Numbered from the stretch's first letter, positions 18,126 through 28,508 are shown. The stretch: DNA of 64,000 nucleotides from Paraburkholderia sartisoli (GCF_900107685.1 NZ_FNRQ01000001.1:682001-746000); one strand, 5' to 3'. The notes: generated by a model not told the origin, from the letters alone. Made by a program: numbers and translations.

Positions 18126-19351
18126 TGAAGCGCGTCGTCATCACCGGCATGGGCGGCGTCACGGCGTTCGGCAGCGCGTGGGACGGCATCGAGGCCGCGC
18201 TGCGCAGCGGCCGCAACGCCGTTCGGCGCATGCCCGAATGGGATTACTTCGAGTCGCTGCATACGCGGCTCGCGTGTCCGCTGCCCGAATTCACGCTGCC
18301 TTCGCACTATCCGCGCAAGAAAACGCGTTCGATGGGTCCCGTCTCGATGTATTCGGTGCGCGCGAGCGAACTGGCGCTCACCGACGCGGGCCTCGTCGAC
18401 GACCCGATGATCAGCGACGGCCGCATGGGTGTCGCCTACGGTTCGTCATCCGGATCGGTGCAGCCGATCCGCGCGTTCGGCACGATGCTCGAAACCGGCT
18501 CGATGGGCGACGTCACGTCGAACAGCTACGTGCAGATGATGCCGCACACCACGGCCGTCAACGTCGGCCTGTTCTGGGACCTGAAGGGGCGCATCGTGCC
18601 GACGTCGTGCGCGTGCGCGTCGGGTAGCCAGGCAATCGGCTACGCGTACGAGACGATCGCGACCGGCAAGCAGACCCTGATGCTCGCGGGCGGCGCCGAG
18701 GAACTGTCCGGCCCCGCCGTCGCCGTGTTCGACACGCTCTACGCGACGAGCACGCGCAACGACGAACCGCATCTCACGCCGCGTCCGTTCGACGTCGCGC
18801 GCGACGGCCTCGTCGTCGGCGAAGGCGCGGCGACGCTCGTGCTCGAAGAGTACGAGCATGCGCTCGCGCGCGGCGCGCGCATTCATGCTGAGATCGTCGG
18901 CTTCGGCTGCAACTCGGACGGCGCGCACATGACGCAGCCCACGGCGGCGACGATGGCGACCTCGATGCAGCTCGCGCTTCAGGACGCCGGGCTTCCGCCC
19001 GAAGCGATTGCGTACGTGAACGCGCATGGCACATCGACCGATCGCGGCGACGTCGCGGAAAGCCACGCGACCGCGCAGACGTTCGGCGCGCACATGCCGA
19101 TCAGTTCGCTGAAGAGCTACGTCGGTCACACGCTTGGCGCGTGCGGTGCGCTCGAAGCATGGTGGACGATCGAGATGATGAAGCGCAACTGGTATGCGCC
19201 CACGCTGAATCTGACGGATGTCGATCCGGCCTGCGCGCCGCTCGACTACATCGTCGGCGAGGGCCGCACGATCGACGCCGAACACGTGATGAGCAACAAC
19301 TTCGCGTTCGGCGGTATCAATACGTCGCTGATTTTCAGGCGCGTGCGGTGA
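18125..19351 (+). CDS. Beta-ketoacyl-ACP synthase (ApeR-like, FabF type)
   Basis: This encodes a 408-residue KAS II-like enzyme beginning MKRVVITGMGGVTAFG. The active site is Cys164 in SCACASGSQ, with NAHGTSTDRGD and SYVGHTLGACGALE supplying both His residues. In the model pathway ApeR is the second ketosynthase, helping to start or extend the chain. A third ketosynthase gene follows after a five-base gap (to its ATG at 19357). Confidence 0.88.
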   Translation: MKRVVITGMGGVTAFGSAWDGIEAALRSGRNAVRRMPEWDYFESLHTRLACPLPEFTLPSHYPRKKTRSMGPVSMYSVRASELALTDAGLVDDPMISDGRMGVAYGSSSGSVQPIRAFGTMLETGSMGDVTSNSYVQMMPHTTAVNVGLFWDLKGRIVPTSCACASGSQAIGYAYETIATGKQTLMLAGGAEELSGPAVAVFDTLYATSTRNDEPHLTPRPFDVARDGLVVGEGAATLVLEEYEHALARGARIHAEIVGFGCNSDGAHMTQPTAATMATSMQLALQDAGLPPEAIAYVNAHGTSTDRGDVAESHATAQTFGAHMPISSLKSYVGHTLGACGALEAWWTIEMMKRNWYAPTLNLTDVDPACAPLDYIVGEGRTIDAEHVMSNNFAFGGINTSLIFRRVR

Positions 19352-19356
19352 GCGTG

Positions 19357-20595
19357 ATGACAAAGCGCGGCATGCAGCGCGTCGTCGTGACCGGCATGGG
19401 CATCGTGTCGTGCCTTGGCAACGCGCTCGACGAAGTGTCTTCCGCATTGCGCGCGGGGCGTGGCGGCATCACGCGTGTCGACGCATGGCGCGAGCGCGGT
19501 TTTGGCAGCCAGGTTGCCGGTGTCGCATCCGTGGCGGACGAGGTGCCGTTCGATCGCAAGCTCGAACGTTTCATGGGCGACACCGCGCGTTTCGCGGCCC
19601 ATGCCGCGCGCAAGGCGATCTGTGACGCCGCGCTCGATTCCGCTGCGTTGTGCTCGCCGCGCGCGGGCGCCGTGATCGGCTCGGGCGTCGGCTCGATGTC
19701 GACGTACGATGCGGCGCTGGCCGTCGCGAATGCGCGCGGCGTCGAGAAAACGCCGCCCTATACCGTGCCGCAGGCGATGAGCAGCACCGCTTCGGCGAAT
19801 GTCGCGCAGGTGTTCGGCATCGAGGGCGTCACGTATTCGCCTTCATCCGCGTGTACGACTTCGTCGCTTGCGATCGGACAGGCGATGCAGCTGATCCAGA
19901 CGGGCCGCCAGGACATCGTGCTTGCGGGCGGCAGCGAATCGCTGCACGACAACATGACGTTGATGTTTGACGCGATGGGCGCGTTGTCGCGGCGCTTCAA
20001 CGACACGCCCGGGCGCGCATCGCGTCCGTACGACGTGGCGCGCGACGGCTTCGTGATGGCATCGGGCGGCGGCGTGCTGGTGCTCGAGTCGCTGGAGCAT
20101 GCGCTCGCACGCGGCGCGCGCATTTACGCCGAGCTGACCGGTTTCGGTCATTGCACCGACGGTGCCGGGATGGTCACGCCGCACGCGGGCGGCATTGCGC
20201 GCGCGATGCGCGAGGCGCTCGACGAATCCGGCGCGCGGCCCGATTACATCAACACGCACGCGCCCTCGACGCCGCGTGGCGACGCCGAAGAACTGCTCGC
20301 GTTGCAGGCGACATTCGGTGCGGCGATTCCCGCGTTTTCATCGACGAAGGGATTGACCGGGCATCCGCTTGGCGCATGCGGCGCGCACGAGGCGATCTAC
20401 GCGCTGCTGATGATGCGTGACGGTTTCATCGCCGGAACGACGGGTATCGGGACGCCCGATCCGGCGCTGGACCTCGACCGCCTGCCGCTCGTGCGGGAGT
20501 CGCGTGAAGCGGCGATCGACACGGCGATGTCGGTTTCATTCGGGTTCGGCGGGAGTTGTGCGAGCCTGGTGTTGAGTGCCTGGAAAGGCGCGTGA
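19357..20595 (+). CDS. Third beta-ketoacyl-ACP synthase
   Basis: This encodes a 412-residue ketosynthase with Cys166 in SSACTTSS and the second His in GLTGHPLGACGAHE. The motif around the first His reads THAPSTPRGD, where most KAS enzymes have AHGTST, so Gly-Thr is replaced by Ala-Pro next to the catalytic His. It may be a specialised starter or priming enzyme, or have altered activity. A GTG at 19348 is in frame, but the ATG at 19357 gives the natural N-terminus just before MQRVVVTGMG. It is the last gene of the operon. Confidence 0.85.
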   Translation: MTKRGMQRVVVTGMGIVSCLGNALDEVSSALRAGRGGITRVDAWRERGFGSQVAGVASVADEVPFDRKLERFMGDTARFAAHAARKAICDAALDSAALCSPRAGAVIGSGVGSMSTYDAALAVANARGVEKTPPYTVPQAMSSTASANVAQVFGIEGVTYSPSSACTTSSLAIGQAMQLIQTGRQDIVLAGGSESLHDNMTLMFDAMGALSRRFNDTPGRASRPYDVARDGFVMASGGGVLVLESLEHALARGARIYAELTGFGHCTDGAGMVTPHAGGIARAMREALDESGARPDYINTHAPSTPRGDAEELLALQATFGAAIPAFSSTKGLTGHPLGACGAHEAIYALLMMRDGFIAGTTGIGTPDPALDLDRLPLVRESREAAIDTAMSVSFGFGGSCASLVLSAWKGA

Positions 20596-20635
20596 AGTAA
20601 AAGAAGAAGATCAAACCATAACGAGGGGAATAACA

Positions 20636-21115
20636 ATGAAGATGCGTTACACGCACGGCGCCCTGGCGATTGTGATCGCGTTTGCGGCCCTGTCGCAGAC
20701 CGCGCAGGCTGGCACCGAAGTGAAGTCGTTGCCGTTGCAGGCCGTGCTCGGGCAGGCCGCGCCGGGAGGGCACAAGCAGGCCGTCGCGCAGCCGCAGTCG
20801 GGCGCCGATATCGCGTTGTTCTTTGGCGATGAGGCGCACCCGGCGGTCAGGAGCCAGCTCGGCGACGCATCGGAATCCGCGCGTATCGCGCGCAGGACCG
20901 ACGATCAGACGACCGCATGCAATCGCGCGCTAAGCGAAGCGGTCGACAGGTTGCGCACGTATGCGCATGACCACAACGCCAACGCGATCATCAATATCCG
21001 CACGAGTTTTCATAGCACCGAAACCGCGTCGGCGACGGATTTCACGTGCGGCGTGAGTGGTTCCGCTGCCGCGCTGCGTCTGCGCGGCGATGCTGTTGTA
21101 CTCGAAACCAACTGA
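20636..21115 (+). CDS. Small secreted protein of unknown function, paralogue A
   Basis: This encodes a 159-residue protein with a clear signal peptide ending ...TAQAG (about residue 23). A preceding AACGAGGGGAA site fixes the start at 20636. The C-terminal half holds NANAIINIRTSFHST followed by ATDFTCGVSGSAAALRLRGDAV, which is repeated with changes in the next gene. Two Cys residues remain in the mature part. Databases have often labelled such proteins 'excinuclease ATPase subunit', which the sequence does not support. It sits 40 bases after the aryl polyene operon and could be co-transcribed. Confidence 0.8.
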   Translation: MKMRYTHGALAIVIAFAALSQTAQAGTEVKSLPLQAVLGQAAPGGHKQAVAQPQSGADIALFFGDEAHPAVRSQLGDASESARIARRTDDQTTACNRALSEAVDRLRTYAHDHNANAIINIRTSFHSTETASATDFTCGVSGSAAALRLRGDAVVLETN

Positions 21116-21134
21116 TAAAACGGGGAGCATGATG

Positions 21135-21569
21135 ATGAAACGCCATTTGATGTTTGCTGCAGTCTTCGCGTCGCTGATGACGGGCCAGGCCTTCGCGCGC
21201 GACACCGTCCACAATTTCCCGGTCGACGTAGCGCTGAAGAGCGAGCCGGGCAAGGTCGGCGACGACATCCGGCTGTATTTCGCGGGCCAGCCGCACCCGG
21301 GCGTCGTGAAGTCGTTCGGCGAGTTCGCGACCAACAAGAAGACCAACGCATTTGGCAAGAGCGATGACGCCGCGTGCCAGCATGTGTTCCTGTCAGCCGT
21401 GATCGAGTTGCAGGAGCGTGCGCGCAAGGAAGGCGGCAACGCCGTCATCAACATCAAGAGCAACTACAAGAATGAAGAGCGCGAAAGCGCGACCGAATAC
21501 ACGTGCGGCGCGGGTGCCGTGGTGGCGGGTGTCGCGCTGAAGGGCGACGTGGTGACGTTGAAGAAGTAA
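21135..21569 (+). CDS. Small secreted protein of unknown function, paralogue B
   Basis: This encodes a 144-residue secreted protein with signal peptide ending GQAFAR. Three consecutive ATGs occur (21129, 21132, 21135); the last is preferred because it sits seven bases after GGGGAG. The body shares with paralogue A the order ...ACQHVFLSAVIELQERA, GNAVINIKSNYK, ESATEYTCGAGAVVAGVALKGDVV. The two genes are an obvious tandem duplication. Role unknown; an envelope function is inferred from secretion and position next to the pigment cluster. Confidence 0.8.
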   Translation: MKRHLMFAAVFASLMTGQAFARDTVHNFPVDVALKSEPGKVGDDIRLYFAGQPHPGVVKSFGEFATNKKTNAFGKSDDAACQHVFLSAVIELQERARKEGGNAVINIKSNYKNEERESATEYTCGAGAVVAGVALKGDVVTLKK

Positions 21570-21587
21570 ATGGCGTGTGCAGTAGCT

Positions 21588-21623
21588 GGCGTGGCAGCGT
21601 GGCATTCGCCGCGCTGCCACGCC
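21588..21623. terminator. Bidirectional hairpin between convergent genes
   Basis: A perfect 12-bp stem (GGCGTGGCAGCG with CGCTGCCACGCC) and 12-base loop lie between the paralogue B gene and the convergent methyltransferase gene. It lacks a T run, so it may slow or end transcription only partly, or act as an RNA stabiliser. Confidence 0.5.
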
Positions 21624-21637
21624 GGGTCGGACTGGCG

Positions 21638-22363
21638 TCAGGGCGTCCGGATCGCCGCCACGTTGACGAGCGTTTCGCGACGCTTGCCGGGTTGCGGACG
21701 ATGCAGGCCGAACCGCTCTAGGAGACCGAAGTCTTTCGCGCGGCTCCACCAGAGATAGGGCAATGAGACGTTGCGGTCGCGGAACGTGAAGCCGGCGTCG
21801 CGGATCATGTCGAGGTATCCGTCGGCGCTTTTCTGCACGTGCATCGGATGGCGGAACAGCAGACGGATGACCCATGACTTGATGTACGCATCGGTCGATT
21901 CGGCGAAGAGCAGCACGCCACCCGGTTTCAGCATGCGACGGAATTCCGCCAGCGCGTGCTCCTGTTCGACGAGGTGATGGAACGTCTGATGGCAGAACAC
22001 GATATCGGCGCTGGCGTCGGGCAACGGCAGGCTCGCGCAGTCGCCGTGCATGACGTCGATGGCCACGTGCGGCGGGCAGGCGCGTGCGGCATCTCTGGCG
22101 AGCGCCAGCGACGGCTCATGAAAGTCGATGCCGACAATGCGTGCCGGCCTGAACGCTTCGGCGAGCAGGCGAAACGAGATGCCCTGGCCGCAACCCGCAT
22201 CGACGATGACGGGGGCAGCCGGTAGTGGCGTATCGATCAGGCGCTTGAGGTCGTTGATCGCGACGCGCAGGACGTGGTGTTCCCACGTATGGGTTCGCAG
22301 GAACCAGATGCCGAAGGCCGTTTCCGGCACGTATGGCACGTGGGAAGTTTCGCTTGGCGACAT
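21638..22363 (-). CDS. SAM-dependent methyltransferase, likely aryl polyene tailoring
   Basis: This encodes a 241-residue class I methyltransferase. VIVDAGCGQGISFRLL (about 52-67) is the SAM-binding motif I, VGIDFHEPSL motif II, and DIVFCHQTFHHL then LKPGGVLLFAE the later conserved parts. Methyltransferases accompany aryl polyene clusters, where they modify the aromatic head group, so that is the most likely job here, but the substrate cannot be read from the sequence. The gene is divergent from the flavin enzyme gene and convergent with the secreted paralogues. Confidence 0.82.
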   Translation of the reverse strand: MSPSETSHVPYVPETAFGIWFLRTHTWEHHVLRVAINDLKRLIDTPLPAAPVIVDAGCGQGISFRLLAEAFRPARIVGIDFHEPSLALARDAARACPPHVAIDVMHGDCASLPLPDASADIVFCHQTFHHLVEQEHALAEFRRMLKPGGVLLFAESTDAYIKSWVIRLLFRHPMHVQKSADGYLDMIRDAGFTFRDRNVSLPYLWWSRAKDFGLLERFGLHRPQPGKRRETLVNVAAIRTP

Positions 22364-22511
22364 GTGGCCTCCTCGTCGCGATGTAGTGGTTTATTGACTG
22401 ATTTTCGCGTCATTGTAATGGGAAGTTGATGGCGTGCGTGAGGCGATGATGGGTACAGGGCGCGGTCTGTCTGGGACAGCCGCGGATTACCAGAAGAGGG
22501 TTACGTTGAAT

Positions 22512-23762
22512 ATGAACACTGAGACTCATACGAAGACGGGCGATGGGGTGGATGTCGCGATCATTGGCGCGGGGCCGGCGGGTTCGGTGGCGGCCGCCTT
22601 GCTCCGCAAGGCCGGGCGTTCCGTGCTCGTGCTGGAGCGCCAGCATTTCCCGCGGTTTTCGATTGGCGAGAGCCTGTTGCCGCAGAGCATGGCTTACCTT
22701 GAAGAGGCGGGCATGTTGCAGGCCGTCGTCGAGGCTGGGTTCCAGCACAAGAACGGCGCGCATTTCATCTCGGGCGAGCGCGTATCTTCGTTCGATTTCC
22801 GTGACAAGCACACGCCAGGATGGGGCACGACGTATCAGGTCGAGCGGGGAACGTTCGACAACCTGCTGATTGGCTGCGCCGCGAAGGCGGGCGCCGAGGT
22901 GCGCTTTGGTCACACCGTGCGCGCGATGCAGACGGGCGATGCGCCGGTGCTGGACGTCGAGGACGAAGCGGGTAACACGTACAAGGCGCATGCACGATTT
23001 GTGCTCGACGCCAGTGGGTTTGGGCGCGTGTTGCCGCGGCTTCTGAATCTTGAAACACCGTCACGGATGCCGACGCGCGCGGCGATTTTCACGCACGTCC
23101 AGGACGGAATTCCGTTTGGCGCGATGGATCGCAACAAGATCACGGTGGCGGTTCATCCGGCGCATCGTGACGTGTGGTACTGGATGATTCCGCTTGCGGG
23201 CGGGCGGTCATCGGTGGGGTGTGTGGCTGAAGCGGCGTTTCTCGATGCATCCGACGAGGCACGTGAGGCGAGGTTACGCGAGTTGATCCGGCAGGAGCCT
23301 ACGTTTGCGCGGTTGATTGGCGATGCGCCGTTTCTGATGCCTGTGCGGCATATTGGCGGGTACTCGGCGAACGTCGAGCGGTTGCATGGGTCGGGGTATG
23401 CGTTGCTGGGTAATTCGGGAGAGTTTCTTGATCCCGTGTTTTCATCGGGCGTGACGATTGCCGTGCGTTCGGCGCACCTTGCGGTGCAGGTTTTGTCGAG
23501 GGTGCTTGATGGCGAGGCTGTCGACTGGCAGCGGGAGTATGACGTGCCGTTGCGCAAGGGGATCGATACGTTTCGGGCGTTTGTTGAACGGTGGTACACC
23601 GGTGAACTTCAGGAGATTATTTTTTATCCTCATCAGACGGATTCCATCCGGAGGATGATCAGCGCTGTGCTCGCTGGATATGCATGGGATGAGAGCAATC
23701 CTTATGTGGCGGATCCTGAGCGGCGGCTCAATACGCTTTTTGAGGTTTGTTCCCAAACCTAG
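22512..23762 (+). CDS. FAD-dependent halogenase-like oxidoreductase
   Basis: This encodes a 416-residue flavoprotein. GAGPAG (19-24) binds FAD, and RFSIGESLLP (48-57) and GFQHKNGAHF (76-85, Lys80) match flavin-dependent halogenases of the phenol/pyrrole type. The WYWMIPL segment fits the halogenase WxWxIP signature. The related geranylgeranyl-reductase-like oxidoreductases share parts of this pattern, so halogenation is likely but not proven. Xanthomonadins are brominated aryl polyenes and some relatives are chlorinated, which makes a halogenase beside this cluster sensible. Start: ATG 22512, or TTG 22506, which sits closer to AGAGGG at 22495-22500. Confidence 0.78.
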   Translation: MNTETHTKTGDGVDVAIIGAGPAGSVAAALLRKAGRSVLVLERQHFPRFSIGESLLPQSMAYLEEAGMLQAVVEAGFQHKNGAHFISGERVSSFDFRDKHTPGWGTTYQVERGTFDNLLIGCAAKAGAEVRFGHTVRAMQTGDAPVLDVEDEAGNTYKAHARFVLDASGFGRVLPRLLNLETPSRMPTRAAIFTHVQDGIPFGAMDRNKITVAVHPAHRDVWYWMIPLAGGRSSVGCVAEAAFLDASDEAREARLRELIRQEPTFARLIGDAPFLMPVRHIGGYSANVERLHGSGYALLGNSGEFLDPVFSSGVTIAVRSAHLAVQVLSRVLDGEAVDWQREYDVPLRKGIDTFRAFVERWYTGELQEIIFYPHQTDSIRRMISAVLAGYAWDESNPYVADPERRLNTLFEVCSQT

Positions 23763-23787
23763 AGTTTTTTTGTTGTTCTGGTTAGAT

Positions 23788-24037
23788 GTTTCTTTGGCCT
23801 TTCCTTGCATTCATGTCGGTCTATTAGCGTCGCCCCTGTGCGGGGCGGCACCTACTTTTCTTTGTCTTCCAAAGAAAAGTAGGCAAAAGAAAGGCGCTCC
23901 GAAAACTTACCTTTTCCAGGTGCGTCATCTTTGGGGAATGGCAACCCATGAGATGTCGCCCCCGCGCTCCAGGCCACACTGGTCCGCGCACGATCTGATT
24001 TCCCGCACAGCACCGCCCGTGACACAGGGCTCATTCA
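23788..24037 (+). repeat. Inverted repeat, left arm
   Basis: The first 119 bases (23788-23906) reappear inverted at 24525-24645 with about two mismatches. They include the motif CCTACTTTTCTTTG, its own inverse CAAAGAAAAGTAGG (an internal palindrome) and a CGCCCCTGTGCGGGGCG hairpin. The distal part (23907-24037) matches the other arm more loosely, for example GGGAATGGCAACCCATGA. I know this palindrome as a common intergenic repeat in Burkholderiales genomes. Confidence 0.85.
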
Positions 24038-24189
24038 TCCCGCTCCGCACTACGTGCGTCGCGGAGCGGCCACTCGACTCGGTCGTTTGACGCTGCCCGC
24101 TCAAAGAGCCGAAGATCGCCGATTGCGATTGACGGTGCGATCGCGATCACAATTCGGATGCGTGCGTGCGTGCGCGGACGCGAATTCGA

Positions 24190-24311
<122 letters not shown>

Positions 24312-24394
24312 ATGGGTGTGAGCGTGGGTGTCCGAGCGAATGCACGGGCGGGGTTATGCCGGTCGGCGATGCGCGTAGCGCGGAGTCGGGTGGA

Positions 24395-24645
24395 TGACGG
24401 CTTTGTCACGGGCATTGAATGCGCGCGGGACGGAATCGCGCGGGGACCGATGGCGGGTGAGGCGTGGGGGCGACCCTTCATGGGTTGCCATTCCCCGGGG
24501 ATGATGCACTTCGAGCAAATGAGTTTTCGAAGCGCCTTTCTTTTGCCTACTTTTCTTTGGAAGACAAAGAAAAGTAGGTGCTGCCCCGCACAGGGGCGAC
24601 GCTAATAGACCGACATGAATGCAAGGAAAGGCCAAAGAAACACCA
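24395..24645 (-). repeat. Inverted repeat, right arm
   Basis: This is the reverse-complement partner of the left arm, near-identical over 24525-24645 and diverged over 24395-24524. Confidence 0.85.
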
Positions 24646-24810
24646 ACCCAGAAAACGAAAAACCTAGAATGCTGCCCCGCACAGGGGCAACACAAATAGA
24701 CCGACATGAATTCAAGGAAAGGCCAAAGAAACACCAGCCCAGAAAACGAAAAACCGGAATGCCGCCCCGCCAAAGGGGCAGCAAAAACAAACCGATACGA
24801 CAAAAAAAGG
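24580..24810 (+). repeat. Three tandem direct repeats of about 90 bp
   Basis: Units begin GCTGCCCCGCACAGGGGC at 24580 and 24671, and a diverged third begins GCCGCCCCGCCAAAGGGG at 24761. Each of the first two continues with AATAGACCGACATGAAT, CAAGGAAAGGCCAAAGAAAC and CCCAGAAAACGAAAAACC. The GCCCC/GGGGC ends can form a hairpin in each unit. Confidence 0.85.
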
Positions 24811-24821
24811 CCCAAAAAAAA

Positions 24822-26135
24822 TCAAACCGCGACGCGAGGAGCGCCCCTCCGATGGGCCAGCCTCCCACCCGAATAAGTCTCAAACACAGCGCGATCGTCG
24901 CCTAAAAGAGCAAACGCGAATAACAACTCTTCAAGCGATTCACACCGTGCATTCCGCCGCGCCAGCAACGGCGTCCCCGCCGGATCCAGCACCACAAAAT
25001 CCGCTTCACTGCCCACAGCAAGCGTCCCAACCTTGTCGCCAAGATCCAGCGCCTCCGCGGCACCTGCCGTCGCCAGCCAGAACATCCGCGTGGCGCTCAG
25101 ATGATGTCCGTTCAACCGCGCAACCTTGTGCGCCTCGTTCATCGTCTGCAACATCGAGAACGATGTGCCCCCACCCACGTCCGTCGCCAGACCCACCGGC
25201 ATGCCCGCTTCACCCGCCGCGTCGAAATCGAACAGCCCGCTGCCAAGGAACAGATTGGACGTCGGGCAGTGCGATGCCACCGCGCCCGTCTCCGCCATCC
25301 GTCGACGATCCTCGCCATCGAGATAGATGCAGTGCCCATACACCGCGCGACGACGCAGCAACCCATAATGGTCGTAAATGTCCAGATAGCTGCGATGCCC
25401 CGGGAACAGGTCAGCCACCCACTTCACTTCGTCCCGGTTCTCGGCAACGTGGCTCTGGATAAACACATCCGGATGCTCGCGCGCAAGCACGCCACACGCC
25501 TCCAGTTGCGCTTCGGTCGAAGTCGGCGCAAAGCGCGGCGTCAACGCGTACATCTGGCGTCCACGATTGTGCCAGCGGCCAATCAGCTCGGCGCTGTCGT
25601 CGTAACCCGATTGCGCCGTGTCCCGCAAAAACTCAGGACAGTTGCGATCCATCAGCACCTTGCCCGCCACCATCCGCACATTCCGCGCCTCGCTTTCGGC
25701 AAAGAGCGCATCCGCTGATCCCTTGTGTACGGTGCAGTACACCAGCGCCGTCGTCGTCCCGCAGGCAAGCAGTTCGTCGACGAAAAAGCGTGCGGTGTCA
25801 CGCGCGTACGCCGGGTCCTCGAAGCGACGCTCCGTCGGGAACGTGTACGTGTCCAGCCACGGCAACAGTCCGGGCGCCGGCGACGCAATCATGTCGGTCT
25901 GCGGATAGTGGATGTGCGTGTCGATAAACCCGGGCACGATCAGCTTGTCACGCATCTCGCTAACCTGCGTGCCAGGCGCCAGCTGTTTCGACAGCGCCGC
26001 ATACGCGCCGCTCGCCACCACGCGACCGTCCTCGACGATCAGAAGACCGTCTTCGTTGAAGACAGCCGCATTGGACGATTGCGCAGGATCGCCATTAAAG
26101 GTCAGCAGTTGTGCGCGGTAAGCCGTTTGAGTCAT
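24822..26135 (-). CDS. guaD: Guanine deaminase
   Basis: This encodes a 437-residue amidohydrolase that converts guanine to xanthine, feeding xanthine dehydrogenase. The metal motif PGFIDTHIHYPQ (68-79, His74 and His76) is diagnostic of guanine deaminase, with later QSHVAEN, YGHCIYL and TDVGGGTSFS segments holding further metal and substrate ligands. The length matches the family. It is the last gene of the xdh purine-degradation group, 145 bases after the deaminase gene. Confidence 0.93.
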   Translation of the reverse strand: MTQTAYRAQLLTFNGDPAQSSNAAVFNEDGLLIVEDGRVVASGAYAALSKQLAPGTQVSEMRDKLIVPGFIDTHIHYPQTDMIASPAPGLLPWLDTYTFPTERRFEDPAYARDTARFFVDELLACGTTTALVYCTVHKGSADALFAESEARNVRMVAGKVLMDRNCPEFLRDTAQSGYDDSAELIGRWHNRGRQMYALTPRFAPTSTEAQLEACGVLAREHPDVFIQSHVAENRDEVKWVADLFPGHRSYLDIYDHYGLLRRRAVYGHCIYLDGEDRRRMAETGAVASHCPTSNLFLGSGLFDFDAAGEAGMPVGLATDVGGGTSFSMLQTMNEAHKVARLNGHHLSATRMFWLATAGAAEALDLGDKVGTLAVGSEADFVVLDPAGTPLLARRNARCESLEELLFAFALLGDDRAVFETYSGGRLAHRRGAPRVAV

Positions 26136-26280
26136 GGAAAAACCGTCTCCGTCATAAGGAATCTAAAGTCTCAAGGCTGGCTTTCGTGCCAGCTCTTGTT
26201 GTCAGGGTTCAGGAATCAAGGCAGGGGAATGCACGCGCAACGCAAAACGCAACACGTAACGCGCGACGCAGCCGTGCGTG

Positions 26281-27384
<1,104 letters not shown>

Positions 27385-28392
27385 TCAAGCCGTTTGCGCT
27401 GCATGGGCATGCGCTTCGACGGCCTGGAGCAGTTGCGCCGCGGCGGAGATCGCGATGATTTCCGGCGACTTGTCGATGATGCCGTCCACGCCGAGCGGGC
27501 ATTTCATCCGCGCGATCCGCGAAGGATCGATGCCGCGCGCGGCAAGCCGGTGCTCGAACTGCTTGCGCTTCGAATGCGAGCCGATCATGCCAAAGAACGC
27601 AAAGTCGCCGCGTTGCAGGATGCGCTCGGCAAGCGCCAGGTCGACGCGATGATCGTGCGTCATCACGATGAAATACGTGTTCGGCGCGGCACGGTCGACG
27701 GCTTCGTCGGGCGCATCGTTCGCGTCGATCGTGAGGTTCGGCGCGTTCAGCGTTTCGCGCGGCGGGAACTGCGCGTCGCGTTCGTCGACCCACAGCACGT
27801 GGCACGGCAGCGTGGCGAGCACGCGCACGAGCGCGGCGCCCACATGCCCCGCGCCAAACAGCACGACGGCGAAGTCGCGCGGCGCGATGGTCTCGGTGAG
27901 CAGCGCGCCGCTTTCGTCGAAACCGGCGCCGTCCCACAGCAGGCAGTCGGCGCCTTCGACGCCGGGTTCCGGATCGGACAGCATCACGGCATCCGGAGCG
28001 GGGCCGAATGATACGCTACGCACGGTCGACTGGCCGGCGGCGTTGCGTCGTGCGAGCGACGTCACCCAGCCAAGGTCGCCGACGTCGAGCCGTTCGAACG
28101 CGAGCACGACGGCGCCGCCGCAGCATTGTCCGAGACTCGGGCCCAGCGCGAAGCGCTCGAGCCTGCGCAGATGCGGCGTGCGCATGCCGTCCTTGAGCAC
28201 CTGACGCGCGGTCTCGATGGCCTTCCACTCGAGATGTCCGCCGCCGATCGTGTGCTTCGCGGAGTCGCGCGTGACGATCATCTTGGTGCCGGCGTCGCGC
28301 GGCGCGGAACCCTCGGCGCGCGCAACCGTCACGAGCACGACGGCATCGCCGTGAGCCAGCAGCTGTTGCAGATCGGGCAGCCAGGTTTGCAT
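27385..28392 (-). CDS. xdhC: Xanthine dehydrogenase accessory protein XdhC
   Basis: This encodes a 335-residue XdhC/CoxI family protein that matures xanthine dehydrogenase by delivering sulfurated molybdenum cofactor; it is not a subunit of the final enzyme. The N-terminal part ends ILQHLLA-type and carries RAEGSAPRDAGTKMIV and TIGGGHLEWKAIE. The C-terminal half is a Rossmann-like domain with VLFGAGHVGAALVRVL and later IGSHSKRKQFEHRL. It follows xdhB by 116 bases. Confidence 0.93.
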   Translation of the reverse strand: MQTWLPDLQQLLAHGDAVVLVTVARAEGSAPRDAGTKMIVTRDSAKHTIGGGHLEWKAIETARQVLKDGMRTPHLRRLERFALGPSLGQCCGGAVVLAFERLDVGDLGWVTSLARRNAAGQSTVRSVSFGPAPDAVMLSDPEPGVEGADCLLWDGAGFDESGALLTETIAPRDFAVVLFGAGHVGAALVRVLATLPCHVLWVDERDAQFPPRETLNAPNLTIDANDAPDEAVDRAAPNTYFIVMTHDHRVDLALAERILQRGDFAFFGMIGSHSKRKQFEHRLAARGIDPSRIARMKCPLGVDGIIDKSPEIIAISAAAQLLQAVEAHAHAAQTA

Positions 28393-28508
28393 CCATCTTT
28401 CTCCAGACAGGGCTTCACGGGATCGCCGCGAGGCCGGTTATGTGTTGCCGCGTTGTTGCGTCGCTATCGCCGTGCGTGATGTGCGTGGCGACTCGCGTAT
28501 TCAAGGCT

